A DNA stretch of 64,000 nt, from assembly GCF_000350225.1 (NCBI RefSeq), contig NW_005179107.1:95157-159156 (forward strand). The letters run 5' to 3'. This document shows, in pieces, positions 28,343-40,283 of the stretch. The stretch comes from Chondrus crispus (taxonomy: Eukaryota; Rhodophyta; Florideophyceae; Gigartinales; Gigartinaceae). The notes under the pieces are model-generated. The model had not been told where the DNA came from, did not search any database, and was given only the letters and a program-made list of their open reading frames with translations. The stretch's first letter is position 1; each line of letters opens with the position of its first letter. The translations under genes and the position numbers were made by a program.

Positions 28343-30037
28343 ATGTGCGGAATTGTCGTTGCTCTAGGCCTCCAACGCCCCCGCTCCGAAATTGAAAAGA
28401 TAATCACTGCATGCGCAAAGAAGATTGAGCACCGAGGTCCCGACGAACTCAAGACCTTTGTCTCCGACGATGGATGGTGTGCTCTCGGGTTTACCCGTCT
28501 TGCCATTTGTGACCCGGTTGATGGACACCAACCTATGCACACTAGTGATGAGTCCATCTACGCCGTCACCAATGGTGAAATTTACAACCACGAAGACCTT
28601 CACCATACCCATCTTGACGACATGCCGTTGGCCTCTCATTCTGATTGCGAGGTCATTGCACCTCTCTACCAAAAGTATGCCACCTCAATGTTCCCTTTCG
28701 CTATCGAACACGTTTACAACCTCCTCAAAGGGGTCTTTGCAACTGTCGTCGTTGACCTGAAGCGCAACCAATTCATCGCCGCAAGAGATCCTATCGGAAT
28801 CAGGGCGATGTTCATGGGCAAGAGTGATGATGGTGCCATTTGGTTTGCCTCAGAGGCAAAGTCTCTGCTCGAACACTGTTCAAGCATTGAGCCCTTCATG
28901 CCGGGTTCCTATTATGCCGCGTCTCGAGGCGCGGAGCTGGCTTCTTCTTATCAAAAGTACTACAAACCCTTCTATATGGAACCAGGATGGCTACCCTCCC
29001 GCAAAGTTGACTCGAAGAAGTTACATGATTCCTTCGTCACCTCTGTTCGCCGTCGTTTGATGTCGGATGTCCCCATCGGTGTCTTCATCTCTGGAGGCCT
29101 CGACTCCTCTTTGGTTGCTAGCATCGCGAAGAAACATCTTCCAGGAGCATATGAGTTCCACTCCTTTTCATGTGGTCTAGAGGGCTCCCCAGACGTTGCT
29201 GCCGCCCAAAAGGTTGCCGATTACCTCGGCACAAAGCATCATGTCCTCACCTTCACGGTTGAGGACGGTATCAATGCGCTCGAAAAAGTCATCTACCACT
29301 TGGAGACATATGATATCACTACTATTCGCGCTTCCACCCCAATGTTCTTGCTCTCCAAGGTTTGCAAAAAGTATGTCAAGGTCGTCCTCAGTGGCGAAGG
29401 TGCTGACGAAGTATTCGGTGGCTACTTGTATTTCCACAACGCTCCTTCAGAACTCGATTTCCATGAAGAGACGGTTCGCCGAGTCAAGCTCTTGTACACT
29501 GCCGATGTTCTACGCGGAGACAGGTCCACAGCTGCCCAGAGCTTGGAGCTTAGAGTGCCGTTCCTTGATCGCGACTTTTTGGACGAAGCAATGTCGTTCT
29601 CAGCTGGTGACAAGGTCACTGGAAAAGGAAAGCGCATTGAAAAGCTGGCCATTCGTCGGGCATTCACAAAGGAAGAGAGCGGAATTGAATATCTACCTGA
29701 CGAGATTTTGATGCGGCCGAAGGAACAGTTCTCAGATGGCGTTGGTTATAACTGGATTGATGGCCTTAAGGACCATTGCGCTAAGGTGGTGTCGGATGAT
29801 CAACTAACAGAGGCTGCGAAACTATTCCCACATGACCCGCCGACTACAAAGGAAGGATACTACTACAGGCAGTTGTTTGAGAAGATATTTGGCGGGTACG
29901 AAGGCGCTCAGGGACTTCGTGATGGCATTCGTAAATGGATTCCTCTATGGTCTGAGTCAGATGATCCGAGCGGTCGCGCTCAAAGATTCCATTCCGCTGC
30001 TTATTCACAAATATCCAACGGTGATTTGCCGAACTAG
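28343..30037 (+). CDS. ASNS: Asparagine synthetase (glutamine-hydrolysing), AsnB type
   Basis: 564 aa. The ATG at 28343 is set by MCGIVVALG, because Cys2 must become the N-terminal nucleophile of the class II glutaminase domain; the longer upstream frame is therefore not used. Glutaminase domain ~2-200 (FTRLAICD, NGEIYNHEDL), then the synthetase domain with the ATP PP-motif SGGLDSS (250-256), LSGEGADEVFGGY and the LRVPFLDRDF block. It makes asparagine from aspartate with glutamine nitrogen and ATP in the cytosol. The length and C-terminus resemble plant and E. coli AsnB. Single exon; no transit peptide is possible given Cys2. Confidence 0.97.
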   Translation: MCGIVVALGLQRPRSEIEKIITACAKKIEHRGPDELKTFVSDDGWCALGFTRLAICDPVDGHQPMHTSDESIYAVTNGEIYNHEDLHHTHLDDMPLASHSDCEVIAPLYQKYATSMFPFAIEHVYNLLKGVFATVVVDLKRNQFIAARDPIGIRAMFMGKSDDGAIWFASEAKSLLEHCSSIEPFMPGSYYAASRGAELASSYQKYYKPFYMEPGWLPSRKVDSKKLHDSFVTSVRRRLMSDVPIGVFISGGLDSSLVASIAKKHLPGAYEFHSFSCGLEGSPDVAAAQKVADYLGTKHHVLTFTVEDGINALEKVIYHLETYDITTIRASTPMFLLSKVCKKYVKVVLSGEGADEVFGGYLYFHNAPSELDFHEETVRRVKLLYTADVLRGDRSTAAQSLELRVPFLDRDFLDEAMSFSAGDKVTGKGKRIEKLAIRRAFTKEESGIEYLPDEILMRPKEQFSDGVGYNWIDGLKDHCAKVVSDDQLTEAAKLFPHDPPTTKEGYYYRQLFEKIFGGYEGAQGLRDGIRKWIPLWSESDDPSGRAQRFHSAAYSQISNGDLPN

Positions 30038-31271
30038 ATTCAGTCGGCCAGCTAAAAATCGGAATGACTGATTTTCTAGAGTCCGTAGTTGGAGGAACTT
30101 TTGTCACTCACATCTCTATTCCGAAGGCATTAGAAGTGACGAACGTGGGAGGAAGCGACAGTCAAATTTCTGTTTCGGAATGACGCGATTAAGTCAAGAC
30201 ACGAGGTCGAACAGACGAAAATAGCTGAGTCTTTGAAACAACTGCTACTAAAGAGCGAGTGCTTTCGCGGAAGAGGGAATTTTCATGTGTTCATGCCTAT
30301 TTTGATGTTGCTACTGCGGTGCTTTTCGAAGAAGCATATAGAATGGGACAGCTGCATACAACATGCGTCATCAACGCGCATCTGTTGATATCAACCTGTC
30401 CCCCAACACTGTATGATATTATGGCATGAGGTATCGTTATTTTTGATGAAGGCGACATATTTCCTTCCCGGAGCTCAGGAATATTCGCAACTAGTTGTCT
30501 CTGCTGAGAAAACGATGCCCTCGCTCGACGGGTGCAGTTCAACCATCGGCATCATATTTGTCTGGCGAACAAGGATGAGTTGAGTCCCCAAAATCTCTGC
30601 AGCCTTTCGGTCCAACAGAGAATGATATTGGCCCTGACTTTCATCGAACGACATCCAATGCTCGGTCAGCCTTTTCCAGTGAGATAGATATGGCCTTGAC
30701 TTTCACATGTTATTCAAGGAATGACTCTTCATCCCTGCGCCTCGTCCTTCCGGGCAAACCCCGGGGCATCTCTGGTACTCCTCCAGTTTGGACACGTTGA
30801 CCTGCATATGGTGAAGGGGGTTTCTTCCTGTCGTTTTGCTGTCATCCGCAGTTAGTCAGACCATTGGGCCCTGATTACGGGCTTTATTCCAATTCGTGTC
30901 CTCAGGCTTATGTTCCAGTATATGCAGCTCACGGGTGCAATTGTTATTCATAGTGCTGATAATGCCCCTGTAGTGCGGAGTGTATCCTGACGAACAAACG
31001 TCTTTTGACCGTCGGCATGGGACCCATATTTCGGTACCAAGCAACGCAGCCCGAAAGCATCTGTTATTCCAATTCTTTCGATTTTGCTCTCAACTGCAAC
31101 TGCAGTCATTGTAAACACCAGCTCCTTCTACCGTTACTGTCCCCCACCAACTTCACTTGCACACTTGCAAGACCTGCACCTCTGCCCATTCATTCCTGAC
31201 AGCCCCAGGCCGAACGACGCCCGGGGCTGTGCATTTTCAATCCGGACGCGTGGAAATCTCTGTCTTTCGAT
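30038..31271. other. Intergenic region upstream of repeat-bearing membrane protein
   Basis: 1.2 kb with no supported gene. A GC-rich hairpin sits just before the next start (31199-31230). Confidence 0.5.
31199..31230 (+). promoter_or_regulatory. GC-rich stem-loop in probable 5' leader
   Basis: Arms acagcccc (31199-31206) and ggggctgt (31223-31230) pair perfectly, and an inner ggc/gcc triplet pairs after one mismatch. It lies 42 bp before the ATG at 31272. A translational role is possible but unproven. Confidence 0.45.
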
Positions 31272-33695
31272 ATGTCGTGGAGCAACTTGCTCCTACGATT
31301 GCTGCTTGTAGCGACGTTGTGCTGCTCGGTGCTCTCTAGGGGAAATGTAAGTGCTGATAAGGCACATGCAGGGGGCTCTTCCGATGCAAAGAGCATTGCG
31401 AGCACTGCAATCGAAGATAACCTTGAAATGCGAACACTAAGGATGGACTTGGCCGATAGCGAATCCGAGCTGGAAGTTAGTGCATCTCCAATTGCGGTTG
31501 AAGGCATTCTTGTTCCTGAGACCCCCGCATCTGAGGATGACGAAGGCAACATCTCTAACACAATTCCCCCGTTTAATCCGACATTTACCGGACCAGTTGC
31601 GACTGCAACGGCGACGCCAGCTCTTTCAAACACTATTTCGTTTTCGACTGTCGGAATCGATGACTTGCCTATGGCAACGGAAGGCGAAAGCAGTTTTACA
31701 TCAATCAATGAGACAGAGGGCCCTTCTGAGGATGAGAGGCAGGACGAGGAAAACCCTGTGATAAGCACCGCGCCAATAAGCCAAGACAGCGTGGACGAGG
31801 AAAACCCTGTGATAAGCACCGCGCCAATAAGCCAAGACAGCATGGACGAGGAAAACCCTGTGATAAGCACCGCGCCAATAAGCCAAGACAGCATGGACGA
31901 GGAGAGTCAAGGCAGTCCCACTGCAGTCAATGGCTCTGTTCTGCCTGCAAAAGATGCGGAGGACGAAGGTAAGGGAATTGGGTCAGATTATTCGGTCTTC
32001 ACGGAGGCGACTGACGCTGAACATACCAAACCTCTTGACAGTGCATCTGATGTCCAGTCAACCGCGGACTCAGAAACGCCTTCAAACCTAGGATCATCTT
32101 TATTGGACGGGTTGTCATCCTTGATTCCGAAAAGTCCCGGACGGCCATCCGGAGATCTTGTCGTCGACAATCCGATGGAATCGGGTGCAAACGCTAAGGC
32201 TAGTCCTGACCCGCCAACATCTGAAGGCGAAGAGTCGAATTCAGCCTCCAAAGATGATGTGAAACTATTTGAGGCGAAGATGCCCGCCTCAAGTACAGAG
32301 CCATATACCGCACCAGCCGTAGAACCCGACTCAAAGCCTAAGGTCACTTTTCCTGTTCCTGATAAGCACGGGAATAGGGACGACACGAAAGCCCCTGAAG
32401 ATGATAGTCTCGACGAGTACGATGCAATTCCTATAACTTCTCTTAATTTCACAGGTGAGCCTGAAAATGATGAACGCCCCGAAGCCAGCAGTACCTGGAG
32501 TGAGAGTCTCACTGCGTTTGATAGTCTCGCAGACGCCATCTCGCCAGTAGATATCGAGCCGATTATGCCGTCTGAGGAACCAGTCCCTACGTTTGGACCC
32601 ATTGTTCTTCAAGACGTGGAGCCTGCTCAAATTCAAAACTCCGAAGACGAGGGCGATATTTTGACCCCGTCCCCTTCCTTGGATGGATTTTTTGACTCTT
32701 TCGACATCACCCTCGGAATGCCTGAAAACACGGAACAGCCAGAAGCATCCGAGAACCCTTTTGAGATTGTCTTTTCGCCTCCAAAACTTGCTGATGAGTC
32801 ACCAGTGGTCTCCACTGAAGCGGAGATAGAGCCATCTGTTGCCCCAGAAGATTTGCTTATCGAACTGTTCGTCAACCATCCGGTTGACTTTTCCCCAAAA
32901 GTACTAGCTGAGGATATCCGTGATATTTCGAATGAGTTTATTGAACCGGAGGATTGGGATATAGGCCATGTCATCCCCCTTTCCGAATTCTCGAAGTTCT
33001 CATCGCTATCCCCCGCTGTTCGTCAATCAGAGAATAATGAGGACAGGAAGACGTTTGAGGTAGTGCTAGAAGCCGTCTGTACCTCCAGCTTTGATTGCAA
33101 TGGCGTGACTGATAGCTATCACACTTTTGTGCGTAACCAAAGCATGGATAAGGCACTTGCTTCTCATGATTTCGGGCAAGTGAATGTGTACGTGAAAGGT
33201 GACAAGATGAAGGAAAGGGCCGAACCTACGAAAGTGGAGGCAGGGGTTGGGTTAGGGGCCGGGGTTATCGCGGGCATCGTAGTAGGTGCCATTGCTGTGG
33301 TATCTGTACTGTTGCTTGGTGTTGTTCTTATGCTAAAGCGCAGAGGCGGGCAGGACCGGGGCTTTGATCGCGAGGACGATTTCGGCAATGAGGTTGAAGA
33401 TGGATATTCTCAAAGTAATCGGCAGGACCCCCAGGATGGCGGTTCATTCCTCATCAGCAATTTTGGCGGTAGTATACGCAATGCATCGGACATGGTTCCT
33501 TGGACGAGTAACTCTGAAAGGTCTGCTAGCGGCCAAGGGGAGCTGAATGAAGACTCTTTCATTTCTATTAACACAGACGCGTCAGGGGATTCAGGGAACA
33601 GCCACCCGTCTGGGTATCAATACGGTGAGACCACGTCGTCCTCATCTGGTTCAGAGATGGGGCATGTGGACGTTGATAACCGGGCTTCCAACTGA
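31272..33695 (+). CDS. Type I single-pass membrane protein with tandem repeats, unknown function
   Basis: 807 aa. The signal peptide (~1-22, MSWSNLLLRLLLVATLCCSV) is followed by a ~630-residue ectodomain rich in S, T, P, D and E with no known domain. Residues 158-208 hold three 17-aa repeats (DEENPVISTAPISQDS plus V or M). A short region near 595-650 has two cysteines. One membrane segment (~656-687, GLGAGVIAGIVVGAIAVVSVLLLGVVLML) is followed by a basic stop-transfer KRRGG and a ~115-residue acidic, serine-rich cytoplasmic tail. This resembles highly glycosylated, wall- or matrix-facing surface proteins. Function and ligand are unknown. Single exon. Confidence 0.78.
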   Translation: MSWSNLLLRLLLVATLCCSVLSRGNVSADKAHAGGSSDAKSIASTAIEDNLEMRTLRMDLADSESELEVSASPIAVEGILVPETPASEDDEGNISNTIPPFNPTFTGPVATATATPALSNTISFSTVGIDDLPMATEGESSFTSINETEGPSEDERQDEENPVISTAPISQDSVDEENPVISTAPISQDSMDEENPVISTAPISQDSMDEESQGSPTAVNGSVLPAKDAEDEGKGIGSDYSVFTEATDAEHTKPLDSASDVQSTADSETPSNLGSSLLDGLSSLIPKSPGRPSGDLVVDNPMESGANAKASPDPPTSEGEESNSASKDDVKLFEAKMPASSTEPYTAPAVEPDSKPKVTFPVPDKHGNRDDTKAPEDDSLDEYDAIPITSLNFTGEPENDERPEASSTWSESLTAFDSLADAISPVDIEPIMPSEEPVPTFGPIVLQDVEPAQIQNSEDEGDILTPSPSLDGFFDSFDITLGMPENTEQPEASENPFEIVFSPPKLADESPVVSTEAEIEPSVAPEDLLIELFVNHPVDFSPKVLAEDIRDISNEFIEPEDWDIGHVIPLSEFSKFSSLSPAVRQSENNEDRKTFEVVLEAVCTSSFDCNGVTDSYHTFVRNQSMDKALASHDFGQVNVYVKGDKMKERAEPTKVEAGVGLGAGVIAGIVVGAIAVVSVLLLGVVLMLKRRGGQDRGFDREDDFGNEVEDGYSQSNRQDPQDGGSFLISNFGGSIRNASDMVPWTSNSERSASGQGELNEDSFISINTDASGDSGNSHPSGYQYGETTSSSSGSEMGHVDVDNRASN
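31743..31904 (+). repeat. 51-bp coding tandem repeat, three copies plus a partial
   Basis: Units at 31743-31793, 31794-31844 and 31845-31895, then a short partial copy. They are nearly identical at the DNA level; the only difference seen is the last codon (GTG or ATG). This suggests recent expansion by slippage or unequal exchange. Confidence 0.97.
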
Positions 33696-36247
<2,552 letters not shown>

Positions 36248-36397
36248 CAAATAGCTCAACAAGAGGTGGGTGCTGCAGTGCTGAGAAGTATTCGGCAATG
36301 TAGCAGCTAGCTGCGATAGCGATTATAAAGTTCATATGGTTTGTGAGAGTGTTTCGGGCAACCACCAGGCTAGTCTGATGACTTTCCAAAGCCGGAG

Positions 36398-38539
36398 TCA
36401 CCATGATTTTGACAAACGCGCCTTCTTTTTCAAGGTTGTCGTATAGAATAAGGCGCCCCCAAGCGTGAAAAGCATTCCCAGAACAGATGCGTACGAAAAA
36501 TCCTCTGAAAGTACATCAAAAGATCCGACGGGGTGCTCCTGAGTGTATAGGATGTCTGTGCCAACAAGAGCGAATTGACAAAGACTCTCCCTTCCGTTGA
36601 CGGGGGCGATAGCAACATGTTTGAGACCTAGAACAGCTTCACCAAATGAAACGTATTTTGCTTCTGGTGATGCGGACCGCAAATTTAACAGTGGACGATA
36701 TGGGATCAAGTACTCCGAGGAGCTGAACTTGCTAGGATTTTTTGGCCTGCGAGCGTCCAAGAGAATTCTTGAAACCAAAACAACTTGACTAGCCTCCAAC
36801 GTTATTGCGATCGACGGCTCAATGAGGCCCAATGTTGTCTCAGTGACATCTAGACCAGTGATCCGTTTCGCAATCAGCATACTTGAACGTAGAATAATGG
36901 GCCTCTTGGGTGCATCGCTCTGTGTCTGCGCATTTTGCGACATACATTGTCCTTGTTCTGATTCTTCTATTAACGTCGCGGGGCATTGAACAACCTCATC
37001 TTTCTTTAGAAGCTTGAGGGCCCCAGTTACCCGACTTCCAAGTGTTGAATTTGCAGCTTCGTGTAACGCGTGGTGCACTCTGGTCACTTCTTCGTCTGGT
37101 TCATACATATCTATTACATGGATCTCCTGTTCGAGCATAACGTTGTTCCAAAAAGTGTATACGAACCAACTCTCACCGCGAGTGGTACACACTGGGTCGC
37201 CAGCCTCAGGGTGTGTGATAGTCTCCAGCAATGACCCTGCTTTTGCATCAACTAGCATGGCATGTACGAGCGATTCTTTCTTGTTTTCTGAAAGAACGAG
37301 GACAACCTCTTGGTCCACATGACGGAACAGAACGCGGCGGTCGCCGGTGACGCGTATCGCCGGTGCTCTTATTCTGGATGAGGCAGGATGAAACGGCTTC
37401 CCAGCTTCCACTTTAACGATTGTAGAGTCCGTTGGTACCACCACTCGCCAAGTTTTCACGCCATTTCTAAGTCCTCGTACTTCACTTCTAGTTGCATCTA
37501 AGGACAACCAGCCGCGATCTTGGGTTCGCTCTGAGACAGAGCGCCCTGAGGAGCTTGAACTGGTTATCTCTTCACCTTCAGAACTTAGCATTCGCACATA
37601 AACCTGGTCCTTGTCCCTACAACGGGTTCTTTCAATCAGTACCTGGACTGCGACAAAACCTTCAATCGTTTCTTGCAAAACTAGGTCACCATTTTGGACG
37701 CGGAAAGCACGAACACTAGTTGCATCGTTCCCGCACACCACCACAGCGAGATCTGAATGGCCTGTGACCAACCTACATTTGTTTTCAAGACTACACTTCC
37801 ACAGAACTTGACCTGAACTGCCTGCATCCAGTCCGTACACAACACCGAATTCCGATCTTGCGACAAGAACCGACGACCTGCTGTTTCCGTTTTCTGGTGT
37901 ATAAAGTGCGGATTCAGCAATATGGGAAAGACCCTCCTCCCTCAACCAGATTACTTTGTTGCCTCGGGACAATGTAAGTCGCCCATCAGTAAATGACCGG
38001 ACTTGCCCCAATTCCATGGATATGTGAGTATCTGCTGACCACACGGCATCCTCTGAGGTCCAAGCATTTGTCTCTTTTGAAGAGCAGGCGCCTTGCTGTC
38101 CCTCAGTTAGACTCTTGACTTCGCCAGTCGCAATATCTATGGAAAGCGTTCGACCGTCGCACATATCCACAAGCCCAGATGGCTCGTTGCAAGATCGCAA
38201 GTTGCAAGCATGCCTCTGCCACAAGGGCTTCGTTTCCCCAATGACGTATGCGGTAACTTTCTCATCGGAGGCTGTAAATAGCACGAGGGTTCCACGTGAA
38301 GTTTTTGGGGCGATATCAACTGAGAGTAAACGTACGCCGTGTGGAGGTGGCGCAGAGCGCCATTTTATAGAACCGTCATCCCCATTTAGATGGGCGATTA
38401 TACCAAGCTCCGAAACAACGATTATTCCAGATTCGTGCGAGAATGCATGCACGACCCGACCGATACCAGTGCGGCGCCAGGTCGAACCACATGCGATTGG
38501 TAAGATGAGGGCGAAGCATAGGTAGATGAAGAACCTCAT
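36398..38539 (-). CDS. EMC1: ER membrane protein complex subunit 1 (EMC1)
   Basis: 713 aa. Signal peptide (~1-18, MRFFIYLCFALILPIACGS), then a lumenal PQQ-like beta-propeller region (~20-420), a C-terminal EMC1/DUF1620 domain (~550-670, with TLGLIEPSIAITLE and YLIPYRPLL), and one membrane segment (~680-702) followed by a lysine-rich cytosolic tail. EMC1 is the large lumenal subunit of the complex that inserts tail-anchored and multipass proteins into the ER membrane. It is shorter than human EMC1 (~990 aa) and closer to yeast (~760), mainly through a reduced propeller region. A bZIP-type site ATGACGTCAT lies ~220 bp upstream. Confidence 0.9.
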   Translation of the reverse strand: MRFFIYLCFALILPIACGSTWRRTGIGRVVHAFSHESGIIVVSELGIIAHLNGDDGSIKWRSAPPPHGVRLLSVDIAPKTSRGTLVLFTASDEKVTAYVIGETKPLWQRHACNLRSCNEPSGLVDMCDGRTLSIDIATGEVKSLTEGQQGACSSKETNAWTSEDAVWSADTHISMELGQVRSFTDGRLTLSRGNKVIWLREEGLSHIAESALYTPENGNSRSSVLVARSEFGVVYGLDAGSSGQVLWKCSLENKCRLVTGHSDLAVVVCGNDATSVRAFRVQNGDLVLQETIEGFVAVQVLIERTRCRDKDQVYVRMLSSEGEEITSSSSSGRSVSERTQDRGWLSLDATRSEVRGLRNGVKTWRVVVPTDSTIVKVEAGKPFHPASSRIRAPAIRVTGDRRVLFRHVDQEVVLVLSENKKESLVHAMLVDAKAGSLLETITHPEAGDPVCTTRGESWFVYTFWNNVMLEQEIHVIDMYEPDEEVTRVHHALHEAANSTLGSRVTGALKLLKKDEVVQCPATLIEESEQGQCMSQNAQTQSDAPKRPIILRSSMLIAKRITGLDVTETTLGLIEPSIAITLEASQVVLVSRILLDARRPKNPSKFSSSEYLIPYRPLLNLRSASPEAKYVSFGEAVLGLKHVAIAPVNGRESLCQFALVGTDILYTQEHPVGSFDVLSEDFSYASVLGMLFTLGGALFYTTTLKKKARLSKSW

Positions 38540-38757
38540 GGCTTAGGGTGGGGACTGCTCGTGGGCAAAGGTTTTGGGTTGTTCAATCTGGATGTTGAAT
38601 GTGGGAAGATTGGGTGGAAACTGAGACTAATTCGCCTGACCGCAGCGGGCACGGGCGCGGAGCGATTCAACGGAGCGACCCAAAATACCGTCGGTCGAGG
38701 AGGTCGATTAGGAAGGGCGGCGGTCAGATGCGCTCCAAATACGTTATCTGGCTGAGG

Positions 38758-38767
38758 ATGACGTCAT
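38758..38767. promoter_or_regulatory. CRE/bZIP-type palindrome ATGACGTCAT
   Basis: Contains TGACGTCA, the classic CREB/ATF and plant bZIP core, about 220 bp upstream of EMC1. ER stress bZIP factors recognise related sites, so ER-stress control of EMC1 is a possibility, not shown. Confidence 0.4.
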
Positions 38768-38886
38768 AACACCGTGACAAAAGGCATCCGTGACCGGAAT
38801 GAATTCGAAGGCAATCAATTGATAATCGCAAAAGCTCAGGGACTCTCATTAGCGCGAAACCGAGCTGTTTCCCATTCCTCGGACGC

Positions 38887-39021
38887 TTACTTTAATACAA
38901 GTAGGGCGTTGTCGGGAAACACTGATAGGTTGTAGAAGCGGCGGCCACTCTTGATCTCGACGGTGTCGGAAGAAATCGTTTCCAGCGCGGTGAGGAACCG
39001 TGCTCCGAGTCCAAGCGTCAT
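38887..39021 (-). CDS. Possible 44-aa ORF or first exon, unknown
   Basis: The ATG at 39021 starts MTLGLGARFLTALETISSD and ends at 38887. The end of the frame overlaps a strong splice-donor sequence (AAGTAAGC), so this could be a first exon rather than a complete gene. The composition looks protein-like, but no family was recognised. It lies 105 bp after the stop of the BTB gene on the same strand. Confidence 0.25.
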   Translation of the reverse strand: MTLGLGARFLTALETISSDTVEIKSGRRFYNLSVFPDNALLVLK

Positions 39022-39126
39022 GGCACTCGCCTCTTGGGGGGCCCACCGCTACGCCCGACGACATTCCAACCTATCTACATCTGCGATTGTTCTACTAAAT
39101 GTTCTGGCGTTGGGGAGGGTAATATC

Positions 39127-39675
39127 TTAAAATTCGGCGTCCAACGTGAATTGGTAATCGCCAACCGTTTCGAGAGGGGCGCTCTTGCCAAAGACGCCGT
39201 TTTTCTCTGCTTGGCGCCCGGAAGTCGGGCTTCCGACGTCACTCTTAGAGACCGACACCGACACCGACTCCTGGGATTGCTTCGTGGAGTCAGCGTCCAT
39301 CATCTCGAGGCTCTCCTCCAACTCGATACGGTCAAGGTGCTCCCTAACGGCGCGTTCGAGGCCAGCCAGAGCGAAGAACATGGCCTCCTCTAGCAGCGCG
39401 GTAAGGGCGACACTTCCGCCAGTCTCTGGGCAGGGAACGAGGCCGTTGACGACATGGACGGTGCCGTTGCGAAGAAAGTTGAGGACGACTCTGAAGCGGG
39501 CACCGTCGCGGTCAATGAAAATGCGACCGTGTCTATCCCTGAAGGACGGAAGGTCTGTACACGCCAGAGCACATAGCATGGAGCCCTGGGAACGGGAATT
39601 GCACAGGGTGGAGGTAGATGTGTGGAAGGGGACGCCGCCTACGTTTAGCTCGATGATGTCATCGGACGGGGGCAT
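39127..39675 (-). CDS. BTB/POZ T1-type domain protein (KCTD-like)
   Basis: 182 aa. Residues ~6-105 form a potassium-channel tetramerisation-type BTB domain: IIELNVGGVPFHTSTSTL at the start, DRHGRIFIDRDGARFRVVLNFLRNG in the middle. The C-terminal ~70 residues are acidic and serine-rich with an SVSVSVSKSD run and no membrane segment, so this is not a channel. KCTD proteins commonly form oligomers and act as cullin-3 adaptors; that role is inferred from the family only. Single exon. The next gene on this strand is the possible 44-aa ORF, then EMC1. Confidence 0.85.
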   Translation of the reverse strand: MPPSDDIIELNVGGVPFHTSTSTLCNSRSQGSMLCALACTDLPSFRDRHGRIFIDRDGARFRVVLNFLRNGTVHVVNGLVPCPETGGSVALTALLEEAMFFALAGLERAVREHLDRIELEESLEMMDADSTKQSQESVSVSVSKSDVGSPTSGRQAEKNGVFGKSAPLETVGDYQFTLDAEF

Positions 39676-40283
39676 GGTGACGGGTTGCCGGCATGCACGC
39701 GGCTGTCCCGAAGTTCGGTATCCGGCTGGGGATGGCCGCTGACGGGGTTGGGGTGTCTACCGGAAACGGAAGGAGTGGGTCGCTGCCGACGAGTGGTAGA
39801 TATGTACGGAAGGTAGATATGTACGGAAAGTCGGGGGGTGGGGTGGGACAGACGAAATGAGACAGTTGCGATCAACAAGGCGGGGAAATATCGCTTTGCA
39901 AAGCATACGAAAGCTGCAAATTTGCCACGTTTGAATAGTGTTGTCTCGTGCGCCCGCAGCCCTAAATTCTTCGGAATTTTTGGGCTCCCATGCCTCCCAA
40001 ACCGCAGATATTTCTTCAACCAGCGCCACAGACTACCCTATGACGTGACCGGAGAATGTGCAGCGAAGTTACGATGACTTGGGTCTCTGTCAAGTTGAAA
40101 TGCTCATTGCCAAAGAGCGAGGGCGACACTACAACCAAGCAGGAAAAGGCTGTTTTGACGGGACAGACTCTTTTAATATAGGGCGTGCAGCGGTACAGGT
40201 CTTTACAAAATATATGTTTCACACGTTTCTTACAATACATAAACAACTTGAGGTAGCTCAAATGCCGTGTTTGCGCCGGCAGA
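39676..40283. other. Intergenic region, BTB start to BLTP2-like stop
   Basis: 608 bp with no supported gene. A 17-bp tandem duplication (ggtagatatgtacggaa, 39795-39811 and 39812-39828) lies ~120 bp upstream of the BTB start. Confidence 0.5.
39795..39828. repeat. 17-bp perfect tandem duplication
   Basis: Two adjacent identical 17-bp units in the presumed BTB promoter. Confidence 0.9.

Larger units (their letters stand above)
38540..39126. other. Intergenic region, EMC1 start to BTB protein stop
   Basis: 587 bp. It carries the perfect palindrome ATGACGTCAT (38758-38767) and a 44-codon minus-strand ORF listed separately. Nothing else was recognised. Confidence 0.45.

Noticed and set aside
31190-31894. 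234-codon minus-strand ORF with 17-aa repeats
   Set aside because: The repeats arise because the 51-bp tandem unit is open on both strands. The plus strand has the signal peptide and membrane segment.
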